DNA from: Burkholderiaceae bacterium
Lineage (GTDB): Bacteria > Pseudomonadota > Gammaproteobacteria > Burkholderiales > Burkholderiaceae
Length of the DNA: 64,000 bases
Direction: 5' to 3'
Assembly: GCA_021166835.1 (NCBI GenBank)
Contig: JAJPEN010000084.1
Span: 17,130-81,129, forward strand
The notes beneath the pieces were generated by a model. The model was not told the origin of the DNA, made no database searches, and saw only the letters and a program-made list of their open reading frames with translations. Both the position numbers and the translations under genes were made by a program. Of the stretch, positions 46,585 to 55,274 are shown in pieces; position 1 is the first letter of the stretch; every line of letters begins with the position of its first letter.

Positions 46585-47457
46585 ATGGAGAGCTTCCTGC
46601 ACCAGGTGTTCGCCGGTCTGGCCACCGGCGGGATCTACGCCAGCCTCGCGCTGGCGCTGGTGATGATCTACCAGACGACGCACCTGGTGAACTTCGCCCA
46701 GGGCGAGATGGCGATGTTCTCGACTTATCTCGCGTGGACGATGATCGACGCCGGCGTGCCGTACTGGGCGACGTTCTCGATCACGCTGCTCGCCGCCTTC
46801 GTGCTCGGCGCGGCGATCGAGCGCTTCGTGATCCGGCCGGTGGAGAACGCGCCGGTGCTCACCGTCGTCGTCGTCTTCATCGCGCTGCTGCTGATCCTGA
46901 ACAGCGTGGCGGGCTGGCTCTGGTCGTACACGATCAAGAATTTTCCGAGTCCCTTCCCCGCGACGCCGGTATTCGGCCAGACGCTCGTTTCGGCGCACGA
47001 GCTGGGCGCGATCGGCGTGACGCTGATCGTGCTGGTGCTGCTCTACGCGTTCTTCCGCTGGACGCCGCTCGGCCTGGCGATGCGCGCCGTCGCGCAGAAC
47101 CCGAGCTCCAGCCGCCTCGTCGGTATCCGTGTCGGCGCGATGCTCGCGCTCGGATGGGGGTTGGCCGGCGCAATCGGCGCGGTCGCGGGCATGATGATCG
47201 CGCCGATCGTCTACCTCGAGCCGAACATGATGGGCGGCATCCTGCTGTACGCGTTCGCCGCGGCGCTGCTCGGCGGCATCGACAGCCCGGCGGGCGCCGT
47301 TCTCGGCGGCTTCGTGGTCGGCGTACTCGAGAACCTGCTCGGCGCCTACGTGATCGGCAACGAGCTGAAGTTCTCGGTGGCGCTCACGCTGATCGTCGGC
47401 GTGCTGCTCGTGCGGCCCACCGGCCTGTTCGGCTCGCGGCAGGTGACCCGCGTATGA
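46585..47457 (+). CDS. Branched-chain amino acid-type ABC permease LivH
   Basis: A 290-residue inner-membrane permease with about eight helices: the start MESFLHQVFAGLATGGIYASLALALVMIYQTTHLVNFAQGEMAM and the cytoplasmic coupling loop TPLGLAMRAVAQNPSSSRLVGI are LivH hallmarks. It forms the pore with LivM. Its start is 20 bases after the tandem array, with CCGAGGAACTGCCG as leader (GAGGA). The stop overlaps the livM start (ATGA). Confidence 0.92.
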   Translation: MESFLHQVFAGLATGGIYASLALALVMIYQTTHLVNFAQGEMAMFSTYLAWTMIDAGVPYWATFSITLLAAFVLGAAIERFVIRPVENAPVLTVVVVFIALLLILNSVAGWLWSYTIKNFPSPFPATPVFGQTLVSAHELGAIGVTLIVLVLLYAFFRWTPLGLAMRAVAQNPSSSRLVGIRVGAMLALGWGLAGAIGAVAGMMIAPIVYLEPNMMGGILLYAFAAALLGGIDSPAGAVLGGFVVGVLENLLGAYVIGNELKFSVALTLIVGVLLVRPTGLFGSRQVTRV

Positions 47458-48446
47458 CCTACCGCCCTGTCGCGCTCGTCCCCCTCGCCGTCGTTGCGCT
47501 CGCCTGCGCGCTGCCCTTCGTCGTGAGCGACTACCGGCTGTTCCAGCTGACGATGGTGCTCGTCTACGCGATCGCGCTGCTCGGCCTGAACGTGCTCACC
47601 GGCTTCAACGGGCAGATCTCGCTCGGTCACGGCGCCTTCTACGCGATCGGCGCGTACACCGCGGCGATCGCGATGGAACACGCGGGGCTGCCGTACTGGG
47701 CGACGATCCCGCTGGCGGGTCTCGTCTGCGGCGTCGCCGGCTTCCTGTTCGGGCTTCCGGCGCTGCGCCTGGAGGGCGTGTACCTCGCGCTCGCCACCTT
47801 CGCGCTCGGCCTGGCGCTGCCGCAGCTGCTCAAGTACAAGCATTTCGAGGACTGGACCGGCGGCGTGCAGGGCCTGGTCATCCTCAAGCCCGACGCGCCT
47901 TTCGGGCTGCCGCTGAACGCCGACCAGTGGCTGTACTTCTTCGCGCTGGCGATCGCGATCGTGCTGTTCGCCGTCGCGTACAACCTGCTGCGCGGGCGTG
48001 TGGGTCGGGCCATCGTCGCGATCCGCGACCATCCGATCGCCGCGCAGGCAATGGGCATCGACACCGCGCTGTTCAAGTCGCTCACCTTCGGCGTGTCGGC
48101 CCTCTTCACCGGCGTGGCGGGCGCGCTCGGCGCGATCGCCGTGCAGTTCGTCGCGCCCGACAGCTTCGGCTTCTTCCTGTCGATCATCTTCCTCGTCGGC
48201 AGCGTCATCGGCGGCGTCGCGTCGATCCAGGGCGCGATCTGGGGAGCGCTGTTCATCCAGTTCATTCCCAACGTCGCCGACCGGATCTCGAAAGCCGCGC
48301 CGTGGGCGATCTACGGCCTGGCGATGCTCGCGTTCGTCTATTTGATGCCGAGCGGCGTAGCCGGCGGCATCGCCCTGCTTCGCGCGAAGCTCGTGGCGCC
48401 CCGCCGCGGCCGCGCGAAGGCGCATCTCCGCAGGAGGTCGACATGA
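47454..48446 (+). CDS. Branched-chain amino acid-type ABC permease LivM
   Basis: A 330-residue permease with the LivM core LTGFNGQISLGHGAFYAIGAYTAA and the coupling loop GRVGRAIVAIRDHPIAAQAMGID, ending in a basic Arg/Lys tail. It pairs with LivH in the membrane. ATG overlaps the livH stop, and its own stop overlaps the first binding-protein start, where an AGGAGG site lies inside the livM coding end. Confidence 0.92.
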   Translation: MTYRPVALVPLAVVALACALPFVVSDYRLFQLTMVLVYAIALLGLNVLTGFNGQISLGHGAFYAIGAYTAAIAMEHAGLPYWATIPLAGLVCGVAGFLFGLPALRLEGVYLALATFALGLALPQLLKYKHFEDWTGGVQGLVILKPDAPFGLPLNADQWLYFFALAIAIVLFAVAYNLLRGRVGRAIVAIRDHPIAAQAMGIDTALFKSLTFGVSALFTGVAGALGAIAVQFVAPDSFGFFLSIIFLVGSVIGGVASIQGAIWGALFIQFIPNVADRISKAAPWAIYGLAMLAFVYLMPSGVAGGIALLRAKLVAPRRGRAKAHLRRRST

Positions 48447-49657
48447 AAGCCTGGCTCGCTTCGTTCGCCACCGTGGTCTGTCTGTCGGTTGCCGCGACCC
48501 CGTCGTGGGCGCAGAAGAAATACGACCCCGGAGCGAACGACACCACGATCAAGATCGGCCAGACGATGCCGTACAGCGGCCCCGCCTCGGCCTACGGAAC
48601 GATCGGCAAGGCCGAAGCCGCCTACTTCGCGATGATCAACGACCAGGGCGGCATCAACGGCCGGAAGATCGAGTTCATCTCGATCGACGACGGCTACAGC
48701 CCGCCGAAGGCGGTGGAAGGCGCGCGCCGCCTCGTCGAGCAGGACCAGGTCCTGTTCCTGTTCGGGCCGCTGGGCACGCCGTCGAACACGGCGATCCAGA
48801 AATACATGAACGCGAAGAAGGTGCCGCAACTCTTCGTCGCCACCGGTGCGGCGAAGTGGAACGACCCGCAGCACTTCCCGTGGACGATGGGCTGGCAGCC
48901 CAACTATCACACCGAAGGGAAGATCTACGCGCAGCACATCCTGAAGACGAAGCCCGACGCGAAGATCGGCATCCTGTACCAGAACGACGACTTCGGGAAG
49001 GACTACGTCAGCGGCGTGCACGAGGGGCTCGGCGACAAGGCGAAGTCGATGATCGTCTCCGAGGTCTCGTACGAGGTCACCGACCCGACGGTGGATTCGC
49101 AGATCGTATCGCTGCAGGGATCCGGCGCGGACGTCTTCATCAACGTCACGACGCCCAAGTTCGCCGCGCAGGCGATCCGCAAGGCCTGGGACATCGGCTG
49201 GAAACCGGTGCAATACCTGACCAACGTTTCGGTCGGCGTCGGCTCGGTGATGCAGCCGGCGGGCCCCGAGAAAGGCGTCGGCATCATCTCGTCGGCGTAC
49301 CTGATGGAGCCGACCGACCCCGCATGGAAGGACACGCAGGCGATGAAGGACTGGCGCGCGTGGATGCAGAAGTATTACCCCGAAGGCAACCTGAACGACA
49401 ACACGAATGTCTACGGCTATACCGTCGCGCAGACGGTCGTCCAGGTGCTGCGCCAGGCGGGCGACGACCTCACGCGCGCGAACGTCATGAAGCAGGCGGC
49501 GAGCCTGAAGGACTTCACGCCGACGACGATCATTCCGGGGATCCGGATCAACACTTCGGCCGCCGACTTCGCGCCGATCGAGTCGGTGCAGCTCGCGCGC
49601 TTCGACGGCAAGTCGTGGGTTCGATTCGGCGACGTGATGGGGGACGTGGCGAAGTGA
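48443..49657 (+). CDS. Periplasmic ligand-binding protein of the liv ABC system (copy 1)
   Basis: 404 residues with a signal peptide cleaved after ATPSWA and a type I periplasmic fold (Peripla_BP_6): TTIKIGQTMPYSGPASAYGTIGKAEAAYF, IDDGYSPPKAVEGARRLVEQDQV, FGPLGTPSNTAIQKYMN. It delivers the solute to LivHM. ATG at 48443 has AGGAGG five bases upstream and overlaps livM. The next gene encodes a close paralogue. Confidence 0.92.
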   Translation: MKAWLASFATVVCLSVAATPSWAQKKYDPGANDTTIKIGQTMPYSGPASAYGTIGKAEAAYFAMINDQGGINGRKIEFISIDDGYSPPKAVEGARRLVEQDQVLFLFGPLGTPSNTAIQKYMNAKKVPQLFVATGAAKWNDPQHFPWTMGWQPNYHTEGKIYAQHILKTKPDAKIGILYQNDDFGKDYVSGVHEGLGDKAKSMIVSEVSYEVTDPTVDSQIVSLQGSGADVFINVTTPKFAAQAIRKAWDIGWKPVQYLTNVSVGVGSVMQPAGPEKGVGIISSAYLMEPTDPAWKDTQAMKDWRAWMQKYYPEGNLNDNTNVYGYTVAQTVVQVLRQAGDDLTRANVMKQAASLKDFTPTTIIPGIRINTSAADFAPIESVQLARFDGKSWVRFGDVMGDVAK

Positions 49658-49710
49658 CGGGATAATCCGTGCCGGCGGCATCTTCGAGCCGCCGGTACGA
49701 GAGGGCTCCC

Positions 49711-50916
49711 TTGAATCCGACATTCGCATCGTTCGCCGGCGCACTTGCGCTTTCCCTCGCCTGCAGCGCCTGCCTCGCGCAGAAGCGCTACGACCCGGGC
49801 GCTTCCGACACCACGATCCGCATCGGCCAGACGATGCCCTACAGCGGGCCGGCGTCGGCCTACGGCACGATCGGCAAGGCGCAGGCGGCGTACTTCCGGA
49901 TGCTCAACGAGCGCGGCGGCATCGGCGGGCGACGCATCGAGTTCCTGTCGCTCGACGACGGATACAGCCCGCCGAAGGCGGTGGAGATGACGCGCCGGCT
50001 GGTCGAACGCGACGAAGTCCTGTTCGTGTTCGGCACGCTAGGCACGCCGTCGAACTCGGCGATCCGCAGGTACCTGAACGACCGGCGCGTGCCGCAGTTG
50101 TTCGCCGCGACCGGCGCGGCGAAGTGGAACGATCCGCGGCATTTCCCGTGGACGATGGGCGGACAGCCCGACTACCGCACCGAAGCCCGGATCTACGCGC
50201 AGCACATCCTTCGCACGAAGCCCGACGCGCGCGTCGGCGTGCTGTACCAGGACGACGACTTCGGCAAGGACTACCTCGCCGGACTGCGCGAGGGATTCGG
50301 CGCGCGCGCGAGCGCGGCGATCGTCGCCGAGGCGTCGTACCAGGTGAGCGACCCCACCGTCGATTCGCAGATCGTGATGCTGCAGGGCGCCGGCGCGAAC
50401 GTCTTCGTCAACGTGACCACGACGAAGTTCGCCGCGCAGGCGATCCGCAAGGCCTGGGACATCGGTTGGCGCCCCCTGCAGTACCTGGCCAGCGTCTCGG
50501 TGAGCGTGAACTCGGTGATGCGCGCCGCGGGGCTCGAGAAGGGCGTGGGGATCGTCTCGTCGGCCTACCTGATGACGCCCGGCGATCCGGAATGGGCCGA
50601 CGCGCCGGCGATGCGGCAGTGGCGCGACTGGATGGCGAAGTACTACCCGGAGGGCGACACGACCGATTACCTGAACGTGTACGGGTACGTCACCGCGCAG
50701 CTCGTCGAACAGGTGCTGCGGCAGGCAGGCGACGAGCTGACGCGGGAGAACGTGATGCGGCAGGCGTCGAGCCTGCGGCGCTTCGCGCCCGCGATGATGC
50801 TGCCGGGGATCACGGTGGCGACCGGAGAGGACGACTTCGCGCCCTTCGAGTCGCTGCAGCTGATGCGCTTCGACGGGAAATCGTGGGTGCGGTTCGGGGA
50901 GGTGATCGGGGAGTAG
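49711..50916 (+). CDS. Periplasmic ligand-binding protein of the liv ABC system (copy 2, paralogue)
   Basis: A 401-residue paralogue of the preceding protein, with long identical stretches (IGQTMPYSGPASAYGTIGKA, DDGYSPPKAVE, KFAAQAIRKAWDIGW). I chose a TTG at 49711: it has GAGAGGG five bases upstream and yields a normal signal peptide (MNPTFASFAGALALSLACSACLA). A GTG at 49669 would add 14 residues before it. Ligand-contacting residues may differ from copy 1, so the pair could widen the substrate range of one permease. Confidence 0.88.
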   Translation: MNPTFASFAGALALSLACSACLAQKRYDPGASDTTIRIGQTMPYSGPASAYGTIGKAQAAYFRMLNERGGIGGRRIEFLSLDDGYSPPKAVEMTRRLVERDEVLFVFGTLGTPSNSAIRRYLNDRRVPQLFAATGAAKWNDPRHFPWTMGGQPDYRTEARIYAQHILRTKPDARVGVLYQDDDFGKDYLAGLREGFGARASAAIVAEASYQVSDPTVDSQIVMLQGAGANVFVNVTTTKFAAQAIRKAWDIGWRPLQYLASVSVSVNSVMRAAGLEKGVGIVSSAYLMTPGDPEWADAPAMRQWRDWMAKYYPEGDTTDYLNVYGYVTAQLVEQVLRQAGDELTRENVMRQASSLRRFAPAMMLPGITVATGEDDFAPFESLQLMRFDGKSWVRFGEVIGE

Positions 50917-50956
50917 GAGAGGCGCGTCCCCATTGCCGTAGGCGCGGTTATATGCA

Positions 50957-51036
50957 GTGCGCTGAGCCTCCTGTGCGCTGAGCCTCCTGTGCACCGAGCC
51001 CCCTGTGCGCCGAAGCACCGAAGCGCCGGAACTCCG
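50957..51036. repeat. 16-bp tandem array downstream of the liv operon
   Basis: Two identical 16-bp units (GTGCGCTGAGCCTCCT at 50957 and 50973) are followed by progressively diverged copies at 50989, 51005 and 51021. It is non-coding, in the gap between the second binding-protein gene and thrH. Confidence 0.75.
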
Positions 51037-51062
51037 GAGCACCGAAAGTCGAGCTACCGAAC

Positions 51063-51108
51063 GTAGCGTTTTCCGCTGTGGAATGCATTCCACGAGCGAG
51101 AACGCAAC
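51063..51108 (+). repeat. 46-bp quasi-palindromic repeat, copy 2
   Basis: The core GTGGAATGCATTCCAC is a perfect 16-bp palindrome. Outer arms GTAGCGTTTTC and GAGAACGCAAC also pair at nine of eleven positions. It matches copy 1 (23877-23922, minus) at 40 of 46 positions and lies between convergent genes, 26 bases after the 16-bp array. The rest of the gap to 51248 shows nothing recognisable. Confidence 0.85.
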
Positions 51109-51248
51109 GAACAGTTGCCCGAAAAGATTGCGGCGCACGGAACGCCCGGCTTTCAAACGCTCTGCACCGTGGCCGGTGCACACGGCGTCCACGGCGCCCG
51201 CCCTGCCCGTGCAGGCCGCCGCCGCCGCTCGCCCGACCCGTCTGCGCC

Positions 51249-51863
51249 TCAGCCGCGCAGCGCTTGCGCCGCCTCGTCGATCGCCGCGCGCAGCTCCTCG
51301 TAGCTGCGCGTGACCGGAAACTGCGGGAACTGCTTCGCGATCGCCTCGGGCGGATGGATGAAGAACCCGGCGTCGGCCGCCGCGAGCATTCCGGTGTCGT
51401 TGTACGAGTCGCCGGCGGCGATCACGCGGAAGTTCAACGATTGCAGCGCCTGCACCGCGGCACGCTTCTGCTCGGGCATGCGCAGCCGCCAGCCCCGCAC
51501 GAAGCCGGCCTCGTCGACGTCGAGCCGGTGGCACAGCAGCGTCGGACGGCCGAGCGCGCGCATCAGCGGATCGGCGAACTCGTAGAACGTGTCCGACAGG
51601 ATGAAGACCTGATAGCGCGCGCGCAGGTCGTCGAGGAATTCGCGCGCGCCGGGCAGCGGCCCCATGCGCTCGATCACGCGCTGGATGTCGGCGAGCGCGA
51701 GGCGGTGCTTCGCGAGCAGCTCGATGCGAAAGCCCATCAGCCTGTCGTAGTCGGGCTCGTCGCGCGTCGTGCGCGACAGCTCGGGAATGCCCGTCCTACG
51801 CGAGAACTCGATCCAGATCTCGGGAACGAGAACGCCTTCCAGATCGAGGCAAACCACCTGCAT
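51249..51863 (-). CDS. thrH: ThrH-type phosphoserine/homoserine phosphotransferase
   Basis: A 204-residue HAD protein very like Pseudomonas ThrH: CLDLEGVLVPEIWIEFSRRTGI, PDYDRLMGFRI, the ILSDTFYEFADPLMR and PTLLCHRLDVDE segments and RVIAAGDSYNDTGML. ThrH has phosphoserine phosphatase and phosphoserine:homoserine phosphotransferase activity, linking serine and threonine synthesis. Alone on its strand; an 18-bp perfect palindrome lies 20 bases upstream. Confidence 0.9.
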   Translation of the reverse strand: MQVVCLDLEGVLVPEIWIEFSRRTGIPELSRTTRDEPDYDRLMGFRIELLAKHRLALADIQRVIERMGPLPGAREFLDDLRARYQVFILSDTFYEFADPLMRALGRPTLLCHRLDVDEAGFVRGWRLRMPEQKRAAVQALQSLNFRVIAAGDSYNDTGMLAAADAGFFIHPPEAIAKQFPQFPVTRSYEELRAAIDEAAQALRG

Positions 51864-51882
51864 CGCACGGCTCCGACTTTTC

Positions 51883-51900
51883 CGACGCCGGCCGGCGTCG
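51883..51900. promoter_or_regulatory. 18-bp perfect palindrome upstream of thrH
   Basis: CGACGCCGGCCGGCGTCG reads the same on both strands and begins 20 bases before the thrH start codon. It could be an operator for a dimeric regulator or fold in the leader. The rest of the 254-base divergent gap (51864-52117) shows no clear promoter. Confidence 0.45.
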
Positions 51901-52117
51901 CGCGGGCGCCATGGTAGCGCAGCGTCCGAACGGCAGCGGGTCGCGCGCCGGGAACCGGACGCCGCGCAGGTCGCGCACCGCGCGCGCCACACCGCTTGCA
52001 TCAGCAGCCGCCGAGCATCGCCCCGCCCTGCCACGAAGCGCGCTCGAAGGTCGCCGCGACCCCGCCGGCAATGATCCGCATCAATGCCCCGCACACCCTG
52101 CGCGCTAGATTGCAGCG

Positions 52118-53563
52118 ATGACCGACCCGTTTCCGCCCGGATCCTTCGTCGCATCCGATCCGCTCGACTGGTGGCGCGGCGGCTGTGAATGGGTGCGCTG
52201 CAGCGCGCGGCTGCAGGAGCTGTGGATCGAGCGCCTCGGCGACGCCGAGTCCCGTCGCGCGAAACGCCGCGCGCGCATTGCGTCGCTGCTTGCCGACGCC
52301 CGCGCGTGCTCGCGCTTCTACGCACGGCACTGGCGCGGCGTCGCCCCCGATGCACCGCTCGAGGCGCTGCCGCCCGTCACGCGCGGGGCGCTGATGGAGA
52401 ACTTCGACGACTGGGTCACCGACCCGGCGATCCGCCTCGACGACGTGCGCCGCTTCGTCGCCGATCCGAGCCGCGTCGGCGAAGCCTTCCTCGGCCGCTA
52501 CGCGGTGTGGACGAGCTCGGGCACTACGGGCGTGCCCGGCATCTACGTGCAGGACGAGGAAGCGCTGGCGATCTACGGCGCACTGCTCAGTGCGCAGTCC
52601 GACTTCGCGCCCGCCGCCGATCCGCGCACGCTCGTCGGCGGCCCGGCGCGCCTCGCGCTCGTGGCGGCCACCGGCGGGCATTTCGCCGGCGTCGTCTGGT
52701 GGCAGCGGCTGTGCCGCATGTACCCGATGCTCGCGGCGCAGGCGCGCGTGTTCTCGATCCTCGAACCGCTCGACACCCTTCGCGAGGCGCTCGCCGAATG
52801 GAACCCCACCTCGATCGCGAGCTACCCGACCGTGCTCAAGCAGCTCGCCGCCGAGCAGCGCGCCGGACGGCTGCGGATCGCGCCGCGCACGCTGCTCAGC
52901 GGCGGCGAGGCGCTGTGCGACGGCGAACGGCGCGCGATCGAGGAGACGTTCGGCTGTCTGGTCGTCGAGGACTACGGCGCCTCCGAGTGCATGAACATCG
53001 CGCACAGCTGCCGCGAGCACCGGCTGCACCTGAACGAGGGCTGGGTCGTGCTCGAGCCGGTCGACGAACGCATGCAGGCGGTACCGCCCGGTCGTGCTTC
53101 GTTCACCGTTCTGCTGACCAACCTGGCGAATCGCGTGCAGCCGATCGTGCGCTACGACCTGGGCGACAGCGTGACGATCGACGCCGAGCCCTGCGACTGC
53201 GGCGACGAGCGCCCCACGCTGCACGTCAGCGGACGCGCCGACGACGTGCTCGAGTTCGATGCGCACCACGGCGAGTTCGTGCGCGTGCTGCCGCTCGCGC
53301 TCGAGACCGTGCTCGAGGAGCACGGCGGCCTCGAGCGCTTCCAGCTCACGCAGACGGCGCGCGACGAACTGAGCCTGCGCATCGAGTCGGACGACGAGCG
53401 CGAACGGCGGCACGCCTTCGATCGCGCCCATCACGCGCTGGCGCAGTTCCTCGCCAAACAGGGCGCGGGGCCGGTGCGCGTGCGCCTCGACGAAGAGGCG
53501 CCGCAGGTGGATCGAACCAGCGGGAAGCTGCGAAGGATCCGCTCGAAGCGGCCGGGCGCATAG
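52118..53563 (+). CDS. PaaK-like adenylate-forming enzyme (phenylacetate-CoA ligase family)
   Basis: 481 residues with an AMP-binding loop (WTSSGTTGVPGIYV) and the EDYGASECMNIAHSC motif, but shorter and diverged from true phenylacetate-CoA ligases. It resembles the PaaK/F390-synthetase-like group whose members activate carboxylic acids or build cell-surface compounds. No partner gene for phenylacetate breakdown is nearby. It stands alone between thrH and the SDR gene, convergent with the latter. The true substrate cannot be told from sequence. Confidence 0.72.
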   Translation: MTDPFPPGSFVASDPLDWWRGGCEWVRCSARLQELWIERLGDAESRRAKRRARIASLLADARACSRFYARHWRGVAPDAPLEALPPVTRGALMENFDDWVTDPAIRLDDVRRFVADPSRVGEAFLGRYAVWTSSGTTGVPGIYVQDEEALAIYGALLSAQSDFAPAADPRTLVGGPARLALVAATGGHFAGVVWWQRLCRMYPMLAAQARVFSILEPLDTLREALAEWNPTSIASYPTVLKQLAAEQRAGRLRIAPRTLLSGGEALCDGERRAIEETFGCLVVEDYGASECMNIAHSCREHRLHLNEGWVVLEPVDERMQAVPPGRASFTVLLTNLANRVQPIVRYDLGDSVTIDAEPCDCGDERPTLHVSGRADDVLEFDAHHGEFVRVLPLALETVLEEHGGLERFQLTQTARDELSLRIESDDERERRHAFDRAHHALAQFLAKQGAGPVRVRLDEEAPQVDRTSGKLRRIRSKRPGA

Positions 53564-53589
53564 TGCCCCGGCAACCCGCTTTCCGCTGC

Positions 53590-54408
53590 TCACTGCCCCC
53601 CGGTGACGAGCAGGACCTGACCGCTGACGTAGTCGCTCTCGGGAATGCAGAACGGGTAGACCGCGCCCGCCGCTTCCTCCGGCGTTCCGGCGCGGCCAAG
53701 CGGGATCTGCGCCTCGATCGATCGACGTGCGGCTTCCGGGATGCCGACGGGCAGCGGACGACCTCCGACATCGACTCGGGCGCCTTCCGGGCCGACCGGC
53801 TGCGTCATGCGTGTACCGATCAGACCGAACGCGACGGCATTGACGTTCACGTTGTACCGTCCCCACTCCCGCGCCAGGCTTCTGGTCATCCCGACGATGC
53901 CGGCCTTGGCGGCTGCGTAGTTCGCCTGACCCGCATTGCCCCAGATCCCGGCCACCGACGAAACATTCACGATCTTTCGATGAACGATGCGGCCGCTGGC
54001 CGCCTCGCGTTTTGCCGCCTCGCGAAGAGGACCGGCTGCTGCCCTGAGGATCCTGAACGGAGCCTTCAGATGGACGTCGAGCATTGCGTCGAACTGCTCG
54101 TCGCTCATCTTCTGTATGACACCGTCCCACGTATAGCCGGCGTTATTGACGACGATGTCGATTCCGCCGAACGCTTCCATCGCGGTTCGCACGATGCGAT
54201 CGCCGAAGTCGGCAGATGTCACGTCGCCCGCGCAAACCGCAACCTCTGCGCCCTGTGCTCGCAAAGCCTCAGCCGCTTCCTCCGCCGGCTGTTCGTCGAC
54301 ATCGTTGATCACGAGCCGAGCGCCATCGGCGGCGAGCTTGTCTGCGACGGCCCGCCCGATGCCGCGTGCCGACCCCGTCACCAGCGCGACCTTCCCTTGC
54401 AGCTTCAA
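53590..54408 (-). CDS. SDR-family 3-oxoacyl-ACP/acyl-CoA reductase (FabG-like)
   Basis: 272 residues with the Rossmann motif TGSARGIGRA, NNAG, the catalytic Ser in NVSSVAG and YAAAK (Tyr and Lys of the active site). It starts at a TTG (54408) with GGGGAGAG four bases upstream; no ATG fits. Placed after acyl-CoA synthetase and enoyl-CoA hydratase genes, it probably oxidises or reduces a hydroxyacyl-CoA intermediate in the same pathway. Confidence 0.87.
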   Translation of the reverse strand: MKLQGKVALVTGSARGIGRAVADKLAADGARLVINDVDEQPAEEAAEALRAQGAEVAVCAGDVTSADFGDRIVRTAMEAFGGIDIVVNNAGYTWDGVIQKMSDEQFDAMLDVHLKAPFRILRAAAGPLREAAKREAASGRIVHRKIVNVSSVAGIWGNAGQANYAAAKAGIVGMTRSLAREWGRYNVNVNAVAFGLIGTRMTQPVGPEGARVDVGGRPLPVGIPEAARRSIEAQIPLGRAGTPEEAAGAVYPFCIPESDYVSGQVLLVTGGQ

Positions 54409-54445
54409 CGCTCTCTCCCCGATGCTCTTCGCCCCGGAATGCCGC

Positions 54446-55255
54446 CTACCGCCCCCGGAATCGAGGCGAACGCTTCTCCATGAACGCCCGCGGCCCCTCC
54501 GTCGCGTCTTCGGTGGCAAGCACGCGGGACCGCGCCTCGTCCTCGAGGCGGTAGGCCTGCGCGAGCGGCACGCCGCTGCCCGCGATGGCGACACGCTTGA
54601 TCTCGCGAACGGAGACCGGCGCGTTCGCGGCGATCCGATCCGCGATCGCGCGCGCGGCCGGCATGACCCGATCGGCGGCAACGCACTGATTCACCAGGCC
54701 GATCCGAAGAGCCTCGGCTGCGTCGATCGGGTCTCCGGTGAGCATCAGATACATCGCGGCGCAGTGCGGGATCTGCCGAGGCAATCTCGCGATCGAGCCG
54801 GCGAACGGAAGCACGCCGCGGCTGGCCTCCGGCAGCGCGAACCGGGCATGATCGGCAGCGATGCGGATGTCGGTGCCCAGCAGCAACTCGAAGCCGCCGG
54901 CCATGCAGGCACCGTTGATCGCGGCAATGATGGGCTTCACGCCCGGCCGTTCACGCAGGCCCGAGGTCGCCATCACTGCGGCATCGCCCAGCACCCGCCG
55001 ATCCCATTCGTCGACGGGCTCCCGGGCGCCGGTAAGAAGCGGAATCGTGCTGCCCAGGTCACCGCCCGCACAGAACGCGTGTTCTCCGGCGCCGGTGATG
55101 ATCAGCGCGCGCAACGCATCGTCGGCTTCATAGGCGTCGAATGCGTCCGTCAGCCGGCAGAGCATTTCCGGGGTCAAGGCATTGCGTGCTTGCGGCCGGT
55201 TCAGCGTGACCGTGGCGACCGCGCCATCCGTCTCGAAGCGAACACTCGAAGTCAT
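54446..55255 (-). CDS. Enoyl-CoA hydratase (crotonase family)
   Basis: 269 residues with NGACMAGGFELLLGTDIRIAADHARFALPEASRGVLP. Both hydratase glutamates (in GGFEL and LPEAS) are kept, unlike the crotonase-fold gene at 23947. It hydrates an enoyl-CoA, or acts on a related CoA ester. It lies 19 bases after the acyl-CoA synthetase and before the SDR, in the LuxR-liv operon. Confidence 0.88.
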   Translation of the reverse strand: MTSSVRFETDGAVATVTLNRPQARNALTPEMLCRLTDAFDAYEADDALRALIITGAGEHAFCAGGDLGSTIPLLTGAREPVDEWDRRVLGDAAVMATSGLRERPGVKPIIAAINGACMAGGFELLLGTDIRIAADHARFALPEASRGVLPFAGSIARLPRQIPHCAAMYLMLTGDPIDAAEALRIGLVNQCVAADRVMPAARAIADRIAANAPVSVREIKRVAIAGSGVPLAQAYRLEDEARSRVLATEDATEGPRAFMEKRSPRFRGR

Positions 55256-55274
55256 CGCAGTTCCCGCAATTCGT

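Noticed and set aside
46481..51036. CRISPR array
   Set aside because: The repeats are 12 and 16 bases with no spacers, no leader and no cas genes.
53564..53589. Terminator between the PaaK-like and SDR genes
   Set aside because: No stem with a T-tract was found in this short convergent gap.
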